Shown here: positions 1 to 12,478 of the stretch, one piece after another
How the letters are laid out: every line of letters begins with the position of its first letter
Position numbering within the stretch: position 1 is the stretch's first letter
Source: Clavulina sp. PMI_390
Lineage: Eukaryota; Basidiomycota; Agaricomycetes; Cantharellales; Hydnaceae
Direction of reading: 5' to 3'
Assembly: GCA_015039315.1 (NCBI GenBank)
Contig: WIDE01000045.1
Location: forward strand, 100,871 to 164,870
DNA length: 64,000 nucleotides
Position numbers and translations under genes: made by a program
Notes under the pieces: generated by a model
Databases searched by the model: none
Seen by the model: only the letters and a program-made list of their open reading frames with translations
Told to the model about the DNA's origin: nothing

Positions 1-1949
1 TGGTCTTGAGAGCCTCCTCTTCCGCGTCTGACCACCACCCCTTGGCTTCCATATACTTGCGCATCCGATGGAGTGGGTTGTCTGCATTAGTAGACTTAAT
101 TAGCGAGGCTCTACCCGTTAGGAGTACTGGAGAAAAGAATTAACCTATTCGCTTCCAGTCTTCCACTTCCTGTCGCGCCCGATACGCAAATGAATCATCG
201 GAAGTAGAATGGTGACCCACTCTACGGTACTGGTGAGTTTCCTGGCATCCCCTAGACGACGCTACAATAATACGGGCGTACCGGTAGGTCATTGCCTCGA
301 TTAGCACGGGCTTGCTGCCCTCAATCGCGCGACGGCGAGCCTCCTTGACTGCGCTGTAAACAGCAAGGATGTCGTTGCCGTCGACTCGGATAGTGTCTAT
401 ACCATAGCCTGGTCCCCGCGATGCGATACCGTCGCCCTTGTACTGCTCGGCAGACGGGGTAGAGATAGCGACTGGCGGTTATGGCAGAATGAGCTTCCGC
501 CCAGCTCAACAGTACACATTGAAACTCACAGCCATTGTTTCTACAGAAGAACAATAATGCTGAGCATCACACAGCTATCAGTATCAGAATATTCTTGGCG
601 TGCCAGAATGAAGCAAAACGTACGTCCACCCAAAACGCTCGCCATATTGAGCCCAGCGTGGAAATCTCCCTCAGATGCGGCACCTACATGCCATTCATTC
701 GTCATCCCAGAGAAATGTATCATAAGGAGTCGAAGCATGATTTCACACACCTTCGCCAAAGTACACGATTGCACAGTTCTTGTCTCGTCGTTCAGGGTCC
801 CGTCGCAAGGCATAGGCTACTCCGGCGGCTTGAGGGATCTGGGTGGCCAAGGGCGAAGATATCGTGTGGAAGTGGTGCTTGGGCGAGCTGTAATGCTACA
901 AATGACGGAGATACATATGAAACACTGTACGGACACGAAGGGATTTGCAATAGACGCACCACAGGCATCTGACGACCTTTGCTCATGTCGTGCTCGTTGC
1001 TGAGGCATTGAGCCATAAGCATGTCAAGGCTTGCATGGCGCCATATCAGCACACCCATCTCACGATATTGCCCTAACACTCTAAAGTGCCCAAATGAGCT
1101 ATGGAGATCCATGACATCAAAAAGTTCAGGTAACTCACTCATCGGTTGGATCAAGAGCGGCTGCGCTACCAACGATACTAGCCTCTTCTCCATGCTTTTC
1201 ATGAGTGTTAGCGCCAGAGATATCATCTCAATCCATGATTGAGTACAGCATCTTGCAACTTACAGCAGTCATCTGTAGGTAATGAATCAGAATGAGCACG
1301 CGTAGTGAGCTTCACCGGGAGAAAGCACTAACATAAAAGCTAATTTTCCCCTGTCTCTGCACATTGTATAGCAGGTTGTCCATAGCTGGTAATATGTCTA
1401 TATCCCTCCATTTAGCAAGGACTGTTGTAGAGCCACGGAAACAGAGCGGTAACTCTACGCACTCATGGTCTCATATAGCCTTCTCGCAAAAGCCTCGTCG
1501 ATCTATCCATCGCCCAATCGTTCAAAGGTCAGCTCAGTTTAACATGATTGCGCGCGTCCCGTCCCGCGAGCCTCCACATGATTGAATGGAGAGTACGTAC
1601 CTCGGGAGCCACCGCATCCTGCACAACAGACCCACTCCCATCCAGTATTCGAAAAGTTGGGATCAAAGCTTCGTTCAACACAGAGTTGAAAAAGTGCATC
1701 TGGGGCGTGAGGGCAGAGGCTGGTGCGCCGGGCAGAGAGCCTGAGGATGTTGATGTGCCAGAGCTAGGGCCACTAGCTGTCGAAGCGTCATGCGCGAGAC
1801 CCTTCCATGATTCCTCCATGAGAGACATTCTCGAAGGCACCAAAAAATAAAAGCCCAAATGAACGTACCCGTCTCCAAAGCCCCCTCGTGGCAGCTCGCG
1901 CACTCAAAGTCGAGCTCGATCGCGCAACAACATATCTCAAAGAACTCAT
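1..1949 (-). CDS. BCKDHA: 2-oxoisovalerate dehydrogenase E1 alpha subunit, mitochondrial (3' end off window)
   Basis: This is the E1-alpha subunit of the branched-chain 2-oxo acid dehydrogenase complex, the thiamine-diphosphate enzyme that decarboxylates the 2-oxo acids of Leu, Ile and Val in the mitochondrial matrix. Spliced exons (all in phase): 1949-1869, 1801-1601, 1502-1463, 1397-1333, 1272-1264, 1194-1139, 1080-960, 895-751, 683-624, 559-530, 471-282, 221-145, 81 to the edge. Visible family landmarks are [87 protein letters not shown] and the phosphorylation-loop region [12 protein letters not shown]. The ATG at 1949 was chosen because exon 1 encodes an Arg/Ser-rich, acid-free presequence ([20 protein letters not shown]). 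Exon 5 is only 9 nt (Met-Thr-Ala). The last residues in view ([14 protein letters not shown]) leave the C-terminus outside the window. Confidence 0.93.
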
Positions 1950-2777
1950 CGTCGGTGGATTCGACTAGCACGAGCGAGTGGGACACGTCGTAAGTTGAGT
2001 TATATGCCTCTACAGATAGGCACTGGTGGTGTGTTCAAGCTGAAAGGGTTCTTCCCCAACTGGAACGAAAGTTTGTGTTGCGCGCTGCCCGGTCCCGGGT
2101 TTGAGGTCACGCGGTGGGTCGTCGGATGCTCCCCACGACCCAGGTCACGAACGTTGGCAAATCTACACACAAGTTTCAGGTCACATTGCACTATTTTCTG
2201 GACCCTCAAAAAGTATTACGACAACAACAGTGTGTATAGCAATACATATGGAATGCTAGGTGCGTTCGCATACGGGAGCGTACCTGGACTATTACGAGGA
2301 GTGCAAGTAGATACAGACGCAAATGTGCATGTATCCAGACATGCACAAATTTGCGCGGACGGCGAAGAGAGGCCCAAAAATTGGGATGCGGAATAAAAAG
2401 AGTTACTGCTACTGATCGCAGAAGCGCATATGGGATGTGTTGCGGCCCAATAAACAACAGCGCATGAGAATGAAAGCGTCCGTTCATGAGCAGAATAACG
2501 ATTACCAAAGAATAGAGTAGTTGAGTGGGGAGAAGGAATCTTTTTAGACAAAACAAGAAAGGAAATAGAAAGAAAAAAAGAAAGTGGCAGTTCCCTAAAA
2601 CGCCAGTCACTACAATCAGGACTTGGGGTTGTTAGTTGCCGGCTATGTTAGGAATGGAAACGGAACGAAAAGCAACGACATGTCAGATGACAGAATCAAC
2701 GAAGTGATAAGAAATATGGAGGAAAAAAAGAACAAAAAAGAAGAGGTGGAGTGGCCTCCCTAACTATTGTATAAATA
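1950..2777. other. Intergenic: BCKDHA promoter side and 3' flank of the PH-like gene
   Basis: No coding exon is supportable here. Short open frames on both strands lack any family similarity. The strand that is sense for the PH-like gene is pyrimidine-rich around 2530-2760, just after its stop, which fits a 3' UTR or termination region. The remainder presumably holds the BCKDHA promoter (inference). Confidence 0.5.
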
Positions 2778-5700
2778 TCAATAGTTAGCAGGCCGGACCT
2801 GGGGTAACGGGCGCACGTGTGCAGTAGGTGGGTGTATCGAGTAAGTGGAGGCGGTGGGGACAGTGGGCAGCAAGCGAGCATTGGCGTGGGCAGGAAGCGG
2901 AGGCATAGGAGGTGGAGGTTGTGGGGTTACGGAAGGAAGAGGCGCGTGCGATGACCCAGGGGTGTCCATGCTGAGGAAGGAGTTGAAGGGACTGGAATCT
3001 TCTGCGCCAGCTCGTTGACGTGATGAAGTTGGGGGTGCAGCAGCGGGTTGGTATTGGTAGCCATTGTACCCAGTGGCAGGCGCAGAGACTCGACGAGAGC
3101 TACGCTCACGGTATGCGGAAGGTACAGTCACGGGTGGTCTCGATCGATCCCTTTCTCTTTCGAAACCTGGACCCACATCATTGTAAAGGTCAGAGCCTGA
3201 CGATCCGTTCCGCTTCTTGGTACGGCTCGACGAGGTCAGGTTGGACTCTCCAGGAGTCGGAGGAAGCCCTCCAGATGGCGCAGGTCGAGGAGGCGGCAAG
3301 GCTGACAACCGTCCAGGCTTGCGCTCTCCATCAATACCCACAGGAGTTCGATATGGAGAACCAGACTCATCCTGCGACGTCCGCCTAGAAGGTGGGCTCG
3401 ACATATCTGATGGCGTCCCATACGGAGAGTGTTGGGAAGAGGTCGATGGTGTGACGTACGGATGCTGATTGAAAGAGCCAGCCCCATTCGCCATCGCGAT
3501 GGCAGTCGCAGCGGACCACGGTTCGTATCCTCCCTGTTTGGACGAGGCTCTCCCGCTCGCATCCATCAGCGCCGCATCGTACTGAGTACGAGAAGTACCA
3601 TTAGACAGCTGACTGCGCATGCTGTGGCTCGAAGGACGTATACTTGCCGGCGGTGAGGTACCGTTCTCGCTACCCGGGCCGCCAAACGTGGTGCTTGGCC
3701 GCCCTGAGGGTCTACGGCTGCGAGTGGGGCTTGCTGGCATCCCAATGGGGTACGAAGGATACCCTGAAGGCGACGTGGCGCGCTGATAGTCCCGGCTCGA
3801 CCGAGGTGACCCAATACTACCAGCGTAAGGTAAGACACCAACGGGAGGCTCTGGCGGTAATCCTTTGGGAGGCGGCGGCATAGGTGGCAGAGCAGAGGTA
3901 CGTCGTCGAGAGCTCGAGCGTTCAGACCCTCGAGCATATTCGTCACGCTCGCGAGAGGAAGAAGCAGAAGATGTCCTCGTCCGACTGCTAGCCCCTCTAG
4001 AGACTGCTCCATCTCTAGGTTCCTCTTCTAGTATATCTCCAAACATTTGTCTATTTGGGATATCCCGAGGAGTGATAGTGTTATTCCTGGACCTCGACGT
4101 GCCCTGCGATAGCTGAGAATGAGATGTCGGTACAGCAGGAAACAGTGCCGAAATCGGTTGTCCATTGCGTTGTTTCCATCCTGATTCTGACCCCGTATCT
4201 GAATCAAGGTCTAGATGGCTGAACAGCCGGGCTGATGAGCTTGTAGTGTTGGAACGGCGAGGGGGAGGGGAAAGGGAAGAGGGACCAGGAGAACCAGAAC
4301 GTGCTGGGGGACCAGCTGTGTCTTGTAAAGCGATTGATGACATTAGATGAGAGACGTTAGCTTGTCCATGCATTCGGTTCATACTGGAGGGATCCAGGGA
4401 CATGACACGCATAGGGTCTCGTTTCGGAATTGGCGGTGGCGGTGATACAACAGAAGTTTGAGAAGTAAGCGGGACAGCCTGCATACTTTGATGCTTGTAT
4501 GCGGATGATGCTCCAGCATGCCCGTTTGCCGGAGCTGGGGCGGAGCCGGTCAGGGCTTCAAGGGCACGGGCACGCTCGTGTTCTTGTGTTGAAGTAGAGG
4601 CTGATCGGTCGTGCCCGAGGCGTCGGAAATGAGCCAGAGGCGAACTGGGGCGAGGTTGCTGGGTTGGGGCAATGTTCTCGACTGGTCGTTTATGGATGAG
4701 CGTTTTGGATTCGCGAAGGCTGTTGGTTCGGACGGGTGGAGCGAGCGGCTTCTCTGGGAAGTTTCGGGCGATAGTATTGACCACAGTTCTAGAGGAGAAG
4801 ATAAGCTGGTTAGGAAGCGTTCTGGAGGCTAGGAAAGTCAATGTGCAATACCTTTGGTCAATGATCTCCTTCTCCACCCTCAACAACCAGTTACCTAACA
4901 CATCGGCATTGCCAAGCTGGATCAGCCAAGACATCTCCTGTCCTGACGTAACAGCGTTGTGTTGGACCACAGCCCCGTTGGCAAACCCAGAAACGTGCAA
5001 CACATGTCTACGGTCGCCTACTTCTGGGATCTCAGCGCCTGCTGGAGTAACAGTGCTCAGAACGGTAATATGAAGGCGGTCAACCTCGACGTCGTCGGAG
5101 TGCATCCCCTTGAATACGTGCAGCTGGATGGATTGGGATGACCGAATTAGCATTCATTATAAACGGATCACGAATGGTGTTGTGAGTACTCACAGTGTCT
5201 TTGCGAACAGTGGTTGAATAGCCCTGTGGTCCATAGACGCTCATCACCACCTGCCGGGACTTCCAGCTCTTCTTTGGCCACATAGACGCCACTCCGGGAG
5301 TTGTCTGATAAAGCTGGGCGGGGGCTGATAATGCAACACTCCCCTTCAGGGCACGCCATGTGCAAGGGAATGCAGGCAATGAAGCCTCCGGCGAAGCATC
5401 CAGATACGGTGTGGTGGGAGACGGAGGTGGCATGCCAGAGAGAGCGGCAGGGGGACGGAGGTAGGCCTGGTCCGTACTTGATCTCGGGATTTGGTTCGCC
5501 GAATTATATGAGGTGCTTCCATTGGCATTGGGTGAGGGATGAACGTGTCCCGCATGAGATGAGCGCTAGATGAGACAAAGAATAGAGCGGATGAGCATAT
5601 GCCAATCTATCAGTAAACTTAATCATGAGCGAAGGACATTACCAAGGGAACAGCGCTCGATAGCGGAGGGGTCATGCCAATACTCCTTGCGGCATTATCC

Positions 5701-6224
5701 CGGAGTATCACGAGCTCGCGATCTGCATCTGTATCTTTCTCGTTCTCGGTGAATGAGAGATTCAAAAAGTCGTCTTGCCGATGAATGTCGATTGTTGGGG
5801 TCGGGGGGTCCAGGGGCTTGGGAGCTTCAGCGGTGTCCGCAGACACACGGCTTGCGTTGGACGACTTGCGAAAGATTTTCTCACGGCTGCGGGCAAAGAG
5901 CGAGAGAGAGGATGACCGCTCGCGCGAATTGTGTTGTTGTTGTGGGGTATTGGAACTAGGGCCTGTCGTAGGTGGTTTCGAATGCGAGCCTCGATCAAAG
6001 TTGAGCTGTCGATAAGTAGGATTTGCGCTGAGTATCTGGGAAGATGTCGAGGCATTCGAGCCAGACCCTATTAGGGGGAGGAGGATTTGAGACGCTGGTA
6101 ACTCTTGGAGCGGATGTGCCAGGTACGTACTGTCTCTATTGGATGCAGCAGGCTTTTCAGCACCTCTTCGGGCAGCGACGGTGGGGTTTTGTGCGGGGGT
6201 ATCGAATGAGGCAGCACGATTCAT
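2778..6224 (-). CDS. Ser/Pro-rich fungal protein with a PH-like domain
   Basis: I do not recognise a named gene. The N-terminal part (6224 to about 5640) is a disordered Ser/Thr/Pro/Gln stretch. After a short intron (donor TTG|GTAATG near 5643) follows a compact region that begins with ASMWPKKSWKSRQVVMSVYG and continues through YGPQGYSTTVRKDT, LHVFKGMHSDDVEVDRL, RRHVLHVSGF, MSWLIQLGNADVLGNWLLRV. This alternates like the seven strands and final helix of a PH domain. The long C-terminal tail (about 600 residues) is low-complexity Ser/Pro/Arg with many SSRxxS and PPP runs and ends VRPLPQVRPANY. Introns are visible near 6127-6065, 5643-5571, 5206-5131 and probably 4848-4820. The start at 6224 (MNRAASFDTP) is the first in-frame ATG, but an earlier 5' exon is possible. 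A signalling or cell-cortex adaptor is only an inference from the domain. Confidence 0.7.
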
Positions 6225-6831
6225 CGCACTGGAGGTCGTGCCGGAGAAAGCCGCTCCATTCTGAGTCCTCTGCGTCGCAGTTACGAAGGTATTCAGCAAA
6301 AGTCTTTTGTGACGGAAAGAATTCGGCAGAAAGAGAGACTCACTGCATCGGACGTCGAGGTTTTCCGCGCACGGCCAAAAAGCGGCATTCGCTGAGACAA
6401 CGAGGGTCGCTCCGCCGTCGACGCTCGCCTTTTGAATCCGACCGAGTTGTTGAGGACACTGTGCTTTGGTTGACTTATTTGGTCGTGTGCCGTCGGTCCC
6501 GGCACAAATAATAACCCAAATCGGGAACGATTTTCTCATCTCGTGCTCCCTGGGTGGAGCCACGTTTCATGGTGACGACACGGCGATAAATCTCTCAGCC
6601 CCTAACCATCGATCAGCTTCGTCGTGAGGCATTCTCCCTGGAGATCAGATTTGGTTTCCTGGCAACGGATGCGGGCTGGGGAGAGTGTGCCGTGTTGACC
6701 ACTTTCACAATTGAATTGCAGCTGGGTGCTGGGGTGCCGTAGTGTGTGTACAGGCGAAAAATAGGGAGAGTAAAAAACCGAAAACACAAGGAAAATAGCT
6801 CCGAAGCTAGAGTCCAACTAACAACAGTAGA
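6225..6831. other. Intergenic between PH-like gene and aspartic protease 1
   Basis: This holds the 5' flank of the PH-like gene and the 3' flank of the first protease. The minus-strand frame stays partly open upstream of 6224, but it has no ATG-led exon that reads like protein. I see nothing else here. Confidence 0.45.
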
Positions 6832-9305
6832 CTATACGAGTTTTGCTAGCGAGACGGTGTTCTTGGACTCGTCGACTGAGAAATACGCGTTCTTGAGGAA
6901 CACATCACCACTGTTACCAGAAATACTTGTTCGTCAGCAACTAGTCAATAGTAAAGGGCAGGGAGAAAGAAGAACGTACACAAGCCATTCATCAGCACCG
7001 CCAATCTGACCCGCCGAAATACCCGAGATGCAATCGCCAGTGAGATCATTGGCGTTGACAGGTGAGAATGCGATATCACGAGGGTCGATAGAGAATGACT
7101 GTCCACCAACGGTGATGGCGACGGAAGCAGTAGTGGTGCAAGGAACCGTGAAGCCACCCTGTCCATCAGAGGCAGCGCCGGGAATGGCAGAGTGGATGGC
7201 ATCTGCATCGGCAGTGGGAACGATCATGAGGGTGGTGCCCTGGGAGAAAAGATTCGAAAGCGTTTCAGTACGAGGTCTAACAAGTGGAGCGAGAGGAGCA
7301 CTCGTGCTGGGCAGAGCAAGTCGAACGTTCGACATCGACATCAAGTTTCGTCGATGTTCATCCATGGAGCACGAAGGCTCCTTCGATGACACGTAGCTCT
7401 CCGCCCGCCACTGGCACGAATATTGAGGTAACCGAATAAGCGGCACTTACAGTATCCATGATAGCAGTGCGGCCGCTCAAGCCGAGATCCTGACCGTTCA
7501 CAGTGACGGCATCAAGAGCAGCTTCCCAGAAACCTATACGTTTTCAAGGATGTCAGTGCTTGATAAATCTCTAGCGCGAACGATTCAACGAACCTTGAGT
7601 GTTGACGTTGGGGACAGAGACGAGGGTCGTAGAATCGAACTTGGTGGTGTCCAAGCCGCCGATAGTGACTTCACCGTCGTTCAGCTGATCCGCAAGACGG
7701 GAGATCTTGAACGAGGTGATGGGAGCGGTGATGGTACCGGCCGTGGCGAGCGACTCGACGGGGGTAGGAGTGCCTTGTTGCGAGAGACCTTGTTGAGCAA
7801 GACCCATGAGGCCATCAGTGATCGAGCTGCTACCACCGAACTAGAAGAATGGTCACTGTGAGAAAAAGAGGAAGATCGAAGATGTCAGGAAAGAGAAGAC
7901 TCACGTCGGTGCTCTCGACGCTGGCAACACCCATGGTGTGAGCGTCGAGGGTGAGGCCGGCGAGGACAACGTTATCCGTAATGATATCGCCGCTAACGAA
8001 TCCGGAGCCTACAGGGAATAAATTAGAGTCTGTCTTTTTAACGAGATTTTCTCAAGAGTCACTCACCATAAGTGACGGAGAATGCCTTCTTAGTATCAAC
8101 AAACGAGCTTGAGGAAGCGGTACCGAGGGTCTGCAGTTTGGCGTTGCAAGCGGTGTTGGTACCCTGGATCGTGCACTTGGTCGCGGTGACCCAGAAATCA
8201 GAAGAGCCGGAGTCCATGATGACCTTGAAATCCGTGGGGGGCTAGTTACGGCAAAATAAAAAATCAGCGTTAGGTTTCATCTCAAGGATGGAGAAAAACA
8301 ATACACACAGTTCCAATCTGGACGGTGGATGAGTACCCGACATCGTTTGCCTGGATATCCAAGCCAGTGGTGCCGTTGTCGGTAGTCACATCGGAAGGAG
8401 TCAAGGTGTTCGCCTCCTCAGCTTGGAGATCGATTTGTGAGAACCCAGCGCTCGTGTCAGAGGTAGCGGTGGCTACGAAAAGCGGTTAGGATCGCGTGGT
8501 ATGATGGTATTCCCAAGGGCAGACTTACTGTTGCCTGTGGTGGTGGTGCCCGTGGTGCCAGTGCCAGTAGTGCCTGTGCCAGTGGTACCAGTGCCGGCAT
8601 TGTCTAAGCGAACAAAAACGTCGGTACGTCAGATACAAAACGACATATTGTAAGCAGTCAGAGATCACTCACTGTTGCCTCCTCCTCCGTTGCCCTTGTG
8701 CTTATGGTTAGCGGTGAGGCCAAGAATATCAAAGATGTCCCTGACAAAGTTGCGAGCAGGGGTCCCCGCATTGGAGGCACCAGTCTTGGGAGGGATCCAC
8801 TTCCTCTTGACAGCATCCTTGGCGTTGGCCGAGGAAGTTGAGATGGGAGCAGGCTGCACAGCGGGAATGTACATGCGGCGCTGATGCTCAGGGATGGATG
8901 CATGTCGGCGCTCAAGGCGAGCACGGAGATGTTCATCGGAGGGAACTTCACGCTTGGTCATGCGCGCAAGGCGGCGGAGACCACTAGTTGAGAAATTGAT
9001 CCGGTTGGTGAGGGGGTCTAATAACGTGGGGTTTGATCAAGAAGAGAACCTACCGATTCACATGTTGTTGATACAACTAAGAGAAGCCACAGTGGATCAA
9101 TTGAACATATCCGTTTCATTCATAAACCACGATCACATACCAGCTGGGGATGAATATCTTTGCGATTGAGATCATGGACTCGCTTCAGCGGAAGGCGAAT
9201 GAGGCCATCATCGCTACGAGACTTGCTCAGAGGGTGCGCCTCGGTGAAGTCGGCAGTGAGGGACAGTGCGCTAATAATAGCAAAGCCGATGGTTGAAAAC
9301 TTCAT
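6832..9305 (-). CDS. Secreted pepsin-like aspartic protease 1 (family A1)
   Basis: The protein starts MKFSTIGFAIISALSLTADF, a clear signal peptide. A long basic propeptide region follows (RRHASIPEHQRRMYIPA, KRKWIPPK), then a linker of repeated Gly-Thr-Thr units around 8530-8600. The catalytic core contains VGYSSTVQIGTPPTDF, the first catalytic Asp in MDSGSSDFWV (about 8215), the flap-side VTYGSGFVSGDII, and FGGSSSITDGLMGLAQQ. The second catalytic Asp is in AIMDTGTTLMIV, whose DT|GT is split by an intron at about 7452. It ends VSLAKLV-stop at 6832. At least nine short introns interrupt it. It is the tandem paralogue of the gene at 10421-12478, with the same exon layout. It probably acts outside the cell and is activated by propeptide removal (family knowledge). 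Unlike its neighbour it has the Gly-Thr linker and retains DTGT at the second site. Confidence 0.92.
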
Positions 9306-10420
9306 CGTTGGTGGTCAAGTTGTGTTGGTAGCTTCTTTTGAAGGAAGGTGGAGCAGGACGAAAAGGCCCAAGAACAGTTGAAAGGAATAGCACAAAGAAA
9401 GGATCCTAGCCGCAGGCAGAATCGGACAGCACGAGCTGTGGAGAAGAAAGCAAGTCACCAAAGCCGGCTTTGGTGGTCGGGCAGATGAAGAAAGGAAGGA
9501 AAGGGAGGAGGAGAGGAAGGGAGGGTTCCGAAGAGTGCTCATTCCGCACATTGTCCTTTACTTATACTAGCCACGCGGGGTATAACCGGGTGGTCATACC
9601 TTACGGGAGAGGGGATGTGGCGGAGGGAGACCGTAGACATCAGAATGAGCCGTCGTTACTGCGCATTCGGGGCGAAGCTTTTCTCATATTCATGTATTGA
9701 TTGGTGGAAATGGTGATCAGGATACCGTCGAACGACATATTAAGGTGGGTGACAACAGCTATTGTTAGCGAGCCGTTTGTGGCGATCAATCGACTTCGTC
9801 GGTGACTCTCCGTTTAGATGGGCCACATGCAAAACAGAAGAGCTCTCCACCTTGGCAAGATCAAAAAGATATATTGCTGTGCGATCTCGACTGGCACACA
9901 TCACCAGCAGCGAATTTGATGCTTAAGTTTCGGGTGGCAGAAGTGAGAAGTCCCACAGACAAGGGCGTGACACTCGGGCCCGAGCGTAACTAGGGTACTC
10001 AGACCTCCGTGCTATAAGTGGGCCAAGAAGCGCAGCATCTCAACAAGAGAACCGGAGTTATGGCCGCTTCCACCCTGACGTTTTGCATAATGTACACTGC
10101 CCGTCGTTTTATCACCTGCCTACTGACAGGAGGTTTTTGCCAAGAAGAGCCCAGCCTCGTCTACAACCGCACCACCCTCGACTTCCTCGAAGCTCGAGGA
10201 TGTTGCAATGTCAACAAGGAGCCGAAAATTTGCAAACGAGGGTGCTCCTGTTGGGAAAGCTTCTGGTGCACTAAATCGCCGAGGAAACGCAGATATTCTA
10301 CCCACTTTTGGATATGTTGCAGAGCATTTCATCTCAAAAGGTTTTTCACCACTTAAACAAATGGAGCGTCTGAGATAGAAGAAAATTGCACTCAGATATG
10401 ATATAATCGAATATCCATAT
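9306..10420. other. Intergenic between the two protease paralogues
   Basis: About 1.1 kb with no supportable gene. It must contain the promoter of protease 1 and the 3' end of protease 2. The plus strand at 9480-9530 is a purine-rich (A/G) run, and ORFs around 10020-10360 lack any recognisable content. Confidence 0.45.
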
Positions 10421-12478
10421 CTACACAAGCTTCGCTAACGAAACAGTGTTCTTGCTCTCATCCGTCGAGAAGTAGGCGTTCTTAAGGAACACATCACCAC
10501 TGTATGAAAAGAATAAACTCAGAATTAGTTCGAATCCATGGGTCAGTGAAAGGGAGAACGTACACAAGCCACTCTGTCGGTCCACCCACGGTTCCAGAGC
10601 TGATTCCCGAAGTGCACAAGCCAGTGAGGTCGTTCGGGTTGAGCGGCGAAAAGGTGATATCGCGAGGGTCAATGGAGAATGACCTGCCACCAAAGGTGAG
10701 AGCAACGGATGCGGTAGTCGTGCAGGGAAGGACGAAGCCGCCATTGTTGTCGGGGGTCGCGCCGGGGATGAGGTTGTGGATCGCTGCAGCGTCTTCAGGA
10801 GGAACGAGCATGAGGGTGGTGCCCTGTAGAGTTTGTGAAAACGACGAGATAAGTACGGCTTGCTCCACACCGAGTGAGAGGGTGTGTGAGTTACTTACGG
10901 AGTCGAGGATGGCAGTACGCCCCTTGAGGCCGACGTCGGTCCCATTCACCGTGATAGCGTCCACAGCGCCCTCCCAGAACCCTCCTGTGTTCACGTTTGG
11001 AATGGTAATCAACGTAGTAGGGTCAAACTTCGTCGTGTCAAGACCGCCGAACGTGATTTGCCCATCGTTCACACCATCCGCAACACGGCCAATCTTGAAT
11101 GAAGTGATAGGAGCCTGGATAGTGCCAGCCGAGGCAAGGCTTTCAACAGGTGTAGGCGTCTTTTCTTGCGAAAGTGCTTGTTGCGCGAGACCCATAAGAC
11201 CATCGGTTACTGCTCGGTTGCCTCCAAACTGAAGTTGTCATGATGGATACTGTGAGCGTTACTGTAAAAAGAATGTGGATCTGAGATGCTTACATCAGTG
11301 CTCTCTACGGTGGCGACCCCCATTGTGTGAGCATTGAGGGGGAAGCCAGCAAGGACTACGTTATCTGTGATGATCGTTCCGCTGACGAACCCAGAGCCTG
11401 AGCAACCATCAGTTGTCAGTTCCCCTTTGATATTGGAGGCTCAAGACACCTACCATATGAAACGGAGAATGGATTCTTTGTATCTTGGAACGAGCTCGAC
11501 GATCCGCTGCCCAGAGTCTGCAGCTGTTGATTGCAGGGTGTTGTTGAACCTTGGATGGTACAACCCTCTGCCGTGATCCAAAAGTCTGAAGATCCTGAAT
11601 CCATGATGATCCTGTAGTTCTTTGGGGGCTATTCAAAGGAGCTGTGAGCATCTCATGCAGCTAGAGGAGATATTTCTCAAACGTACTGTGCCGACTTGCA
11701 CTGTGGCTGAGTATCCAACGTCGTTCGCTTGGATATCCAAACCCGTTGTTCCATTCGCTGTTTGCACATTGGATTGGGTGACTAGGTTTCCTTCTTCTGC
11801 CTTGAGGTCCACCGTGGAGAAGCCGTCGGTAGTAGTAGCTGTTGCAATTTTCTGTGAGTCCAAAAGCTGGTTCTTTTGCCAACGGAGATCGCAAAACTCA
11901 CCCTGTCTTGACTGCTTGTTGGAAGTTTTTCCACTATTTGGGACACCCTTGGGAGGAATCCACATTCGCTTCCCATTCCCGGAATCCTTAGAATTACCCG
12001 AGGCAGTGGACGGATGACTGGGGAGATGTGGGGGAATGAACATTCGCCGCTCATGCTCGGGGATAGACTCATGCCGGCGGTCCAAATTTGAACGCAACTC
12101 CTCCGCGGTAGGTGGTGCCTTCCCTGCCATGGCTGCCAAGCGACGATGGCCCCTGAAGATGCAACTGTGTGAGCTTCGATGGCCTACAGAGGCCGGGTGG
12201 CCGTGACCGTGTGGTGTCTCACCGATTCATGTGTTGTTGGAGCAGCTGAATGGCCAGGCACACTGCCGTTAGCTCACATGTACGTTAAACGCAAGCTTCA
12301 GAGAGATCCGCACCATTTGAGGATGTATATCGTTTCTGTTGACATTGTGCATCCGCTGAAGGGGTAGATGGATCATCCCGTCATCACGGCGGAGCTTCGC
12401 CATGGGTCGAGCCTCGATGAAGTCAACACTGCATGAAAGAGCAACAATGCCAGCGGCGCCAAGAGTTGAAAATTTCAT
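10421..12478 (-). CDS. Secreted pepsin-like aspartic protease 2 (family A1)
   Basis: Signal peptide MKFSTLGAAGIVALSCSVDF (ATG at 12478), then a propeptide with RRHESIPEHERRMFIPP and KRMWIPPKGVP. The core has VGYSATVQVGT and the first active-site motif MDSGSSDFWITAEGC near 11600. It continues with VSYGSGFVSGTIITDN and NRAVTDGLMGLAQQALSQ. The second active site is AILDSGTTLMLV, interrupted after the Ser codon by an intron at about 10900-10824. The C-terminus SVSLAKLV-like end matches protease 1 (stop at 10421). The two genes sit head to tail about 1.1 kb apart and are clearly a tandem duplication. This copy lacks the Gly-Thr linker and has DSGT rather than DTGT at the second site, a substitution tolerated in the family. 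An upstream in-frame extension exists, but the signal peptide fixes the start. Confidence 0.92.

Noticed and set aside
10525..10545. GTTCGAATCC, similar to a tRNA T-loop
   Set aside because: It lies in a protease intron. No cloverleaf stems, anticodon arm or acceptor pairing could be found around it.
10504..11232. Antisense open frame of 242 codons opposite protease 2
   Set aside because: It is a shadow of the protease core, and the sense strand carries both active-site motifs.
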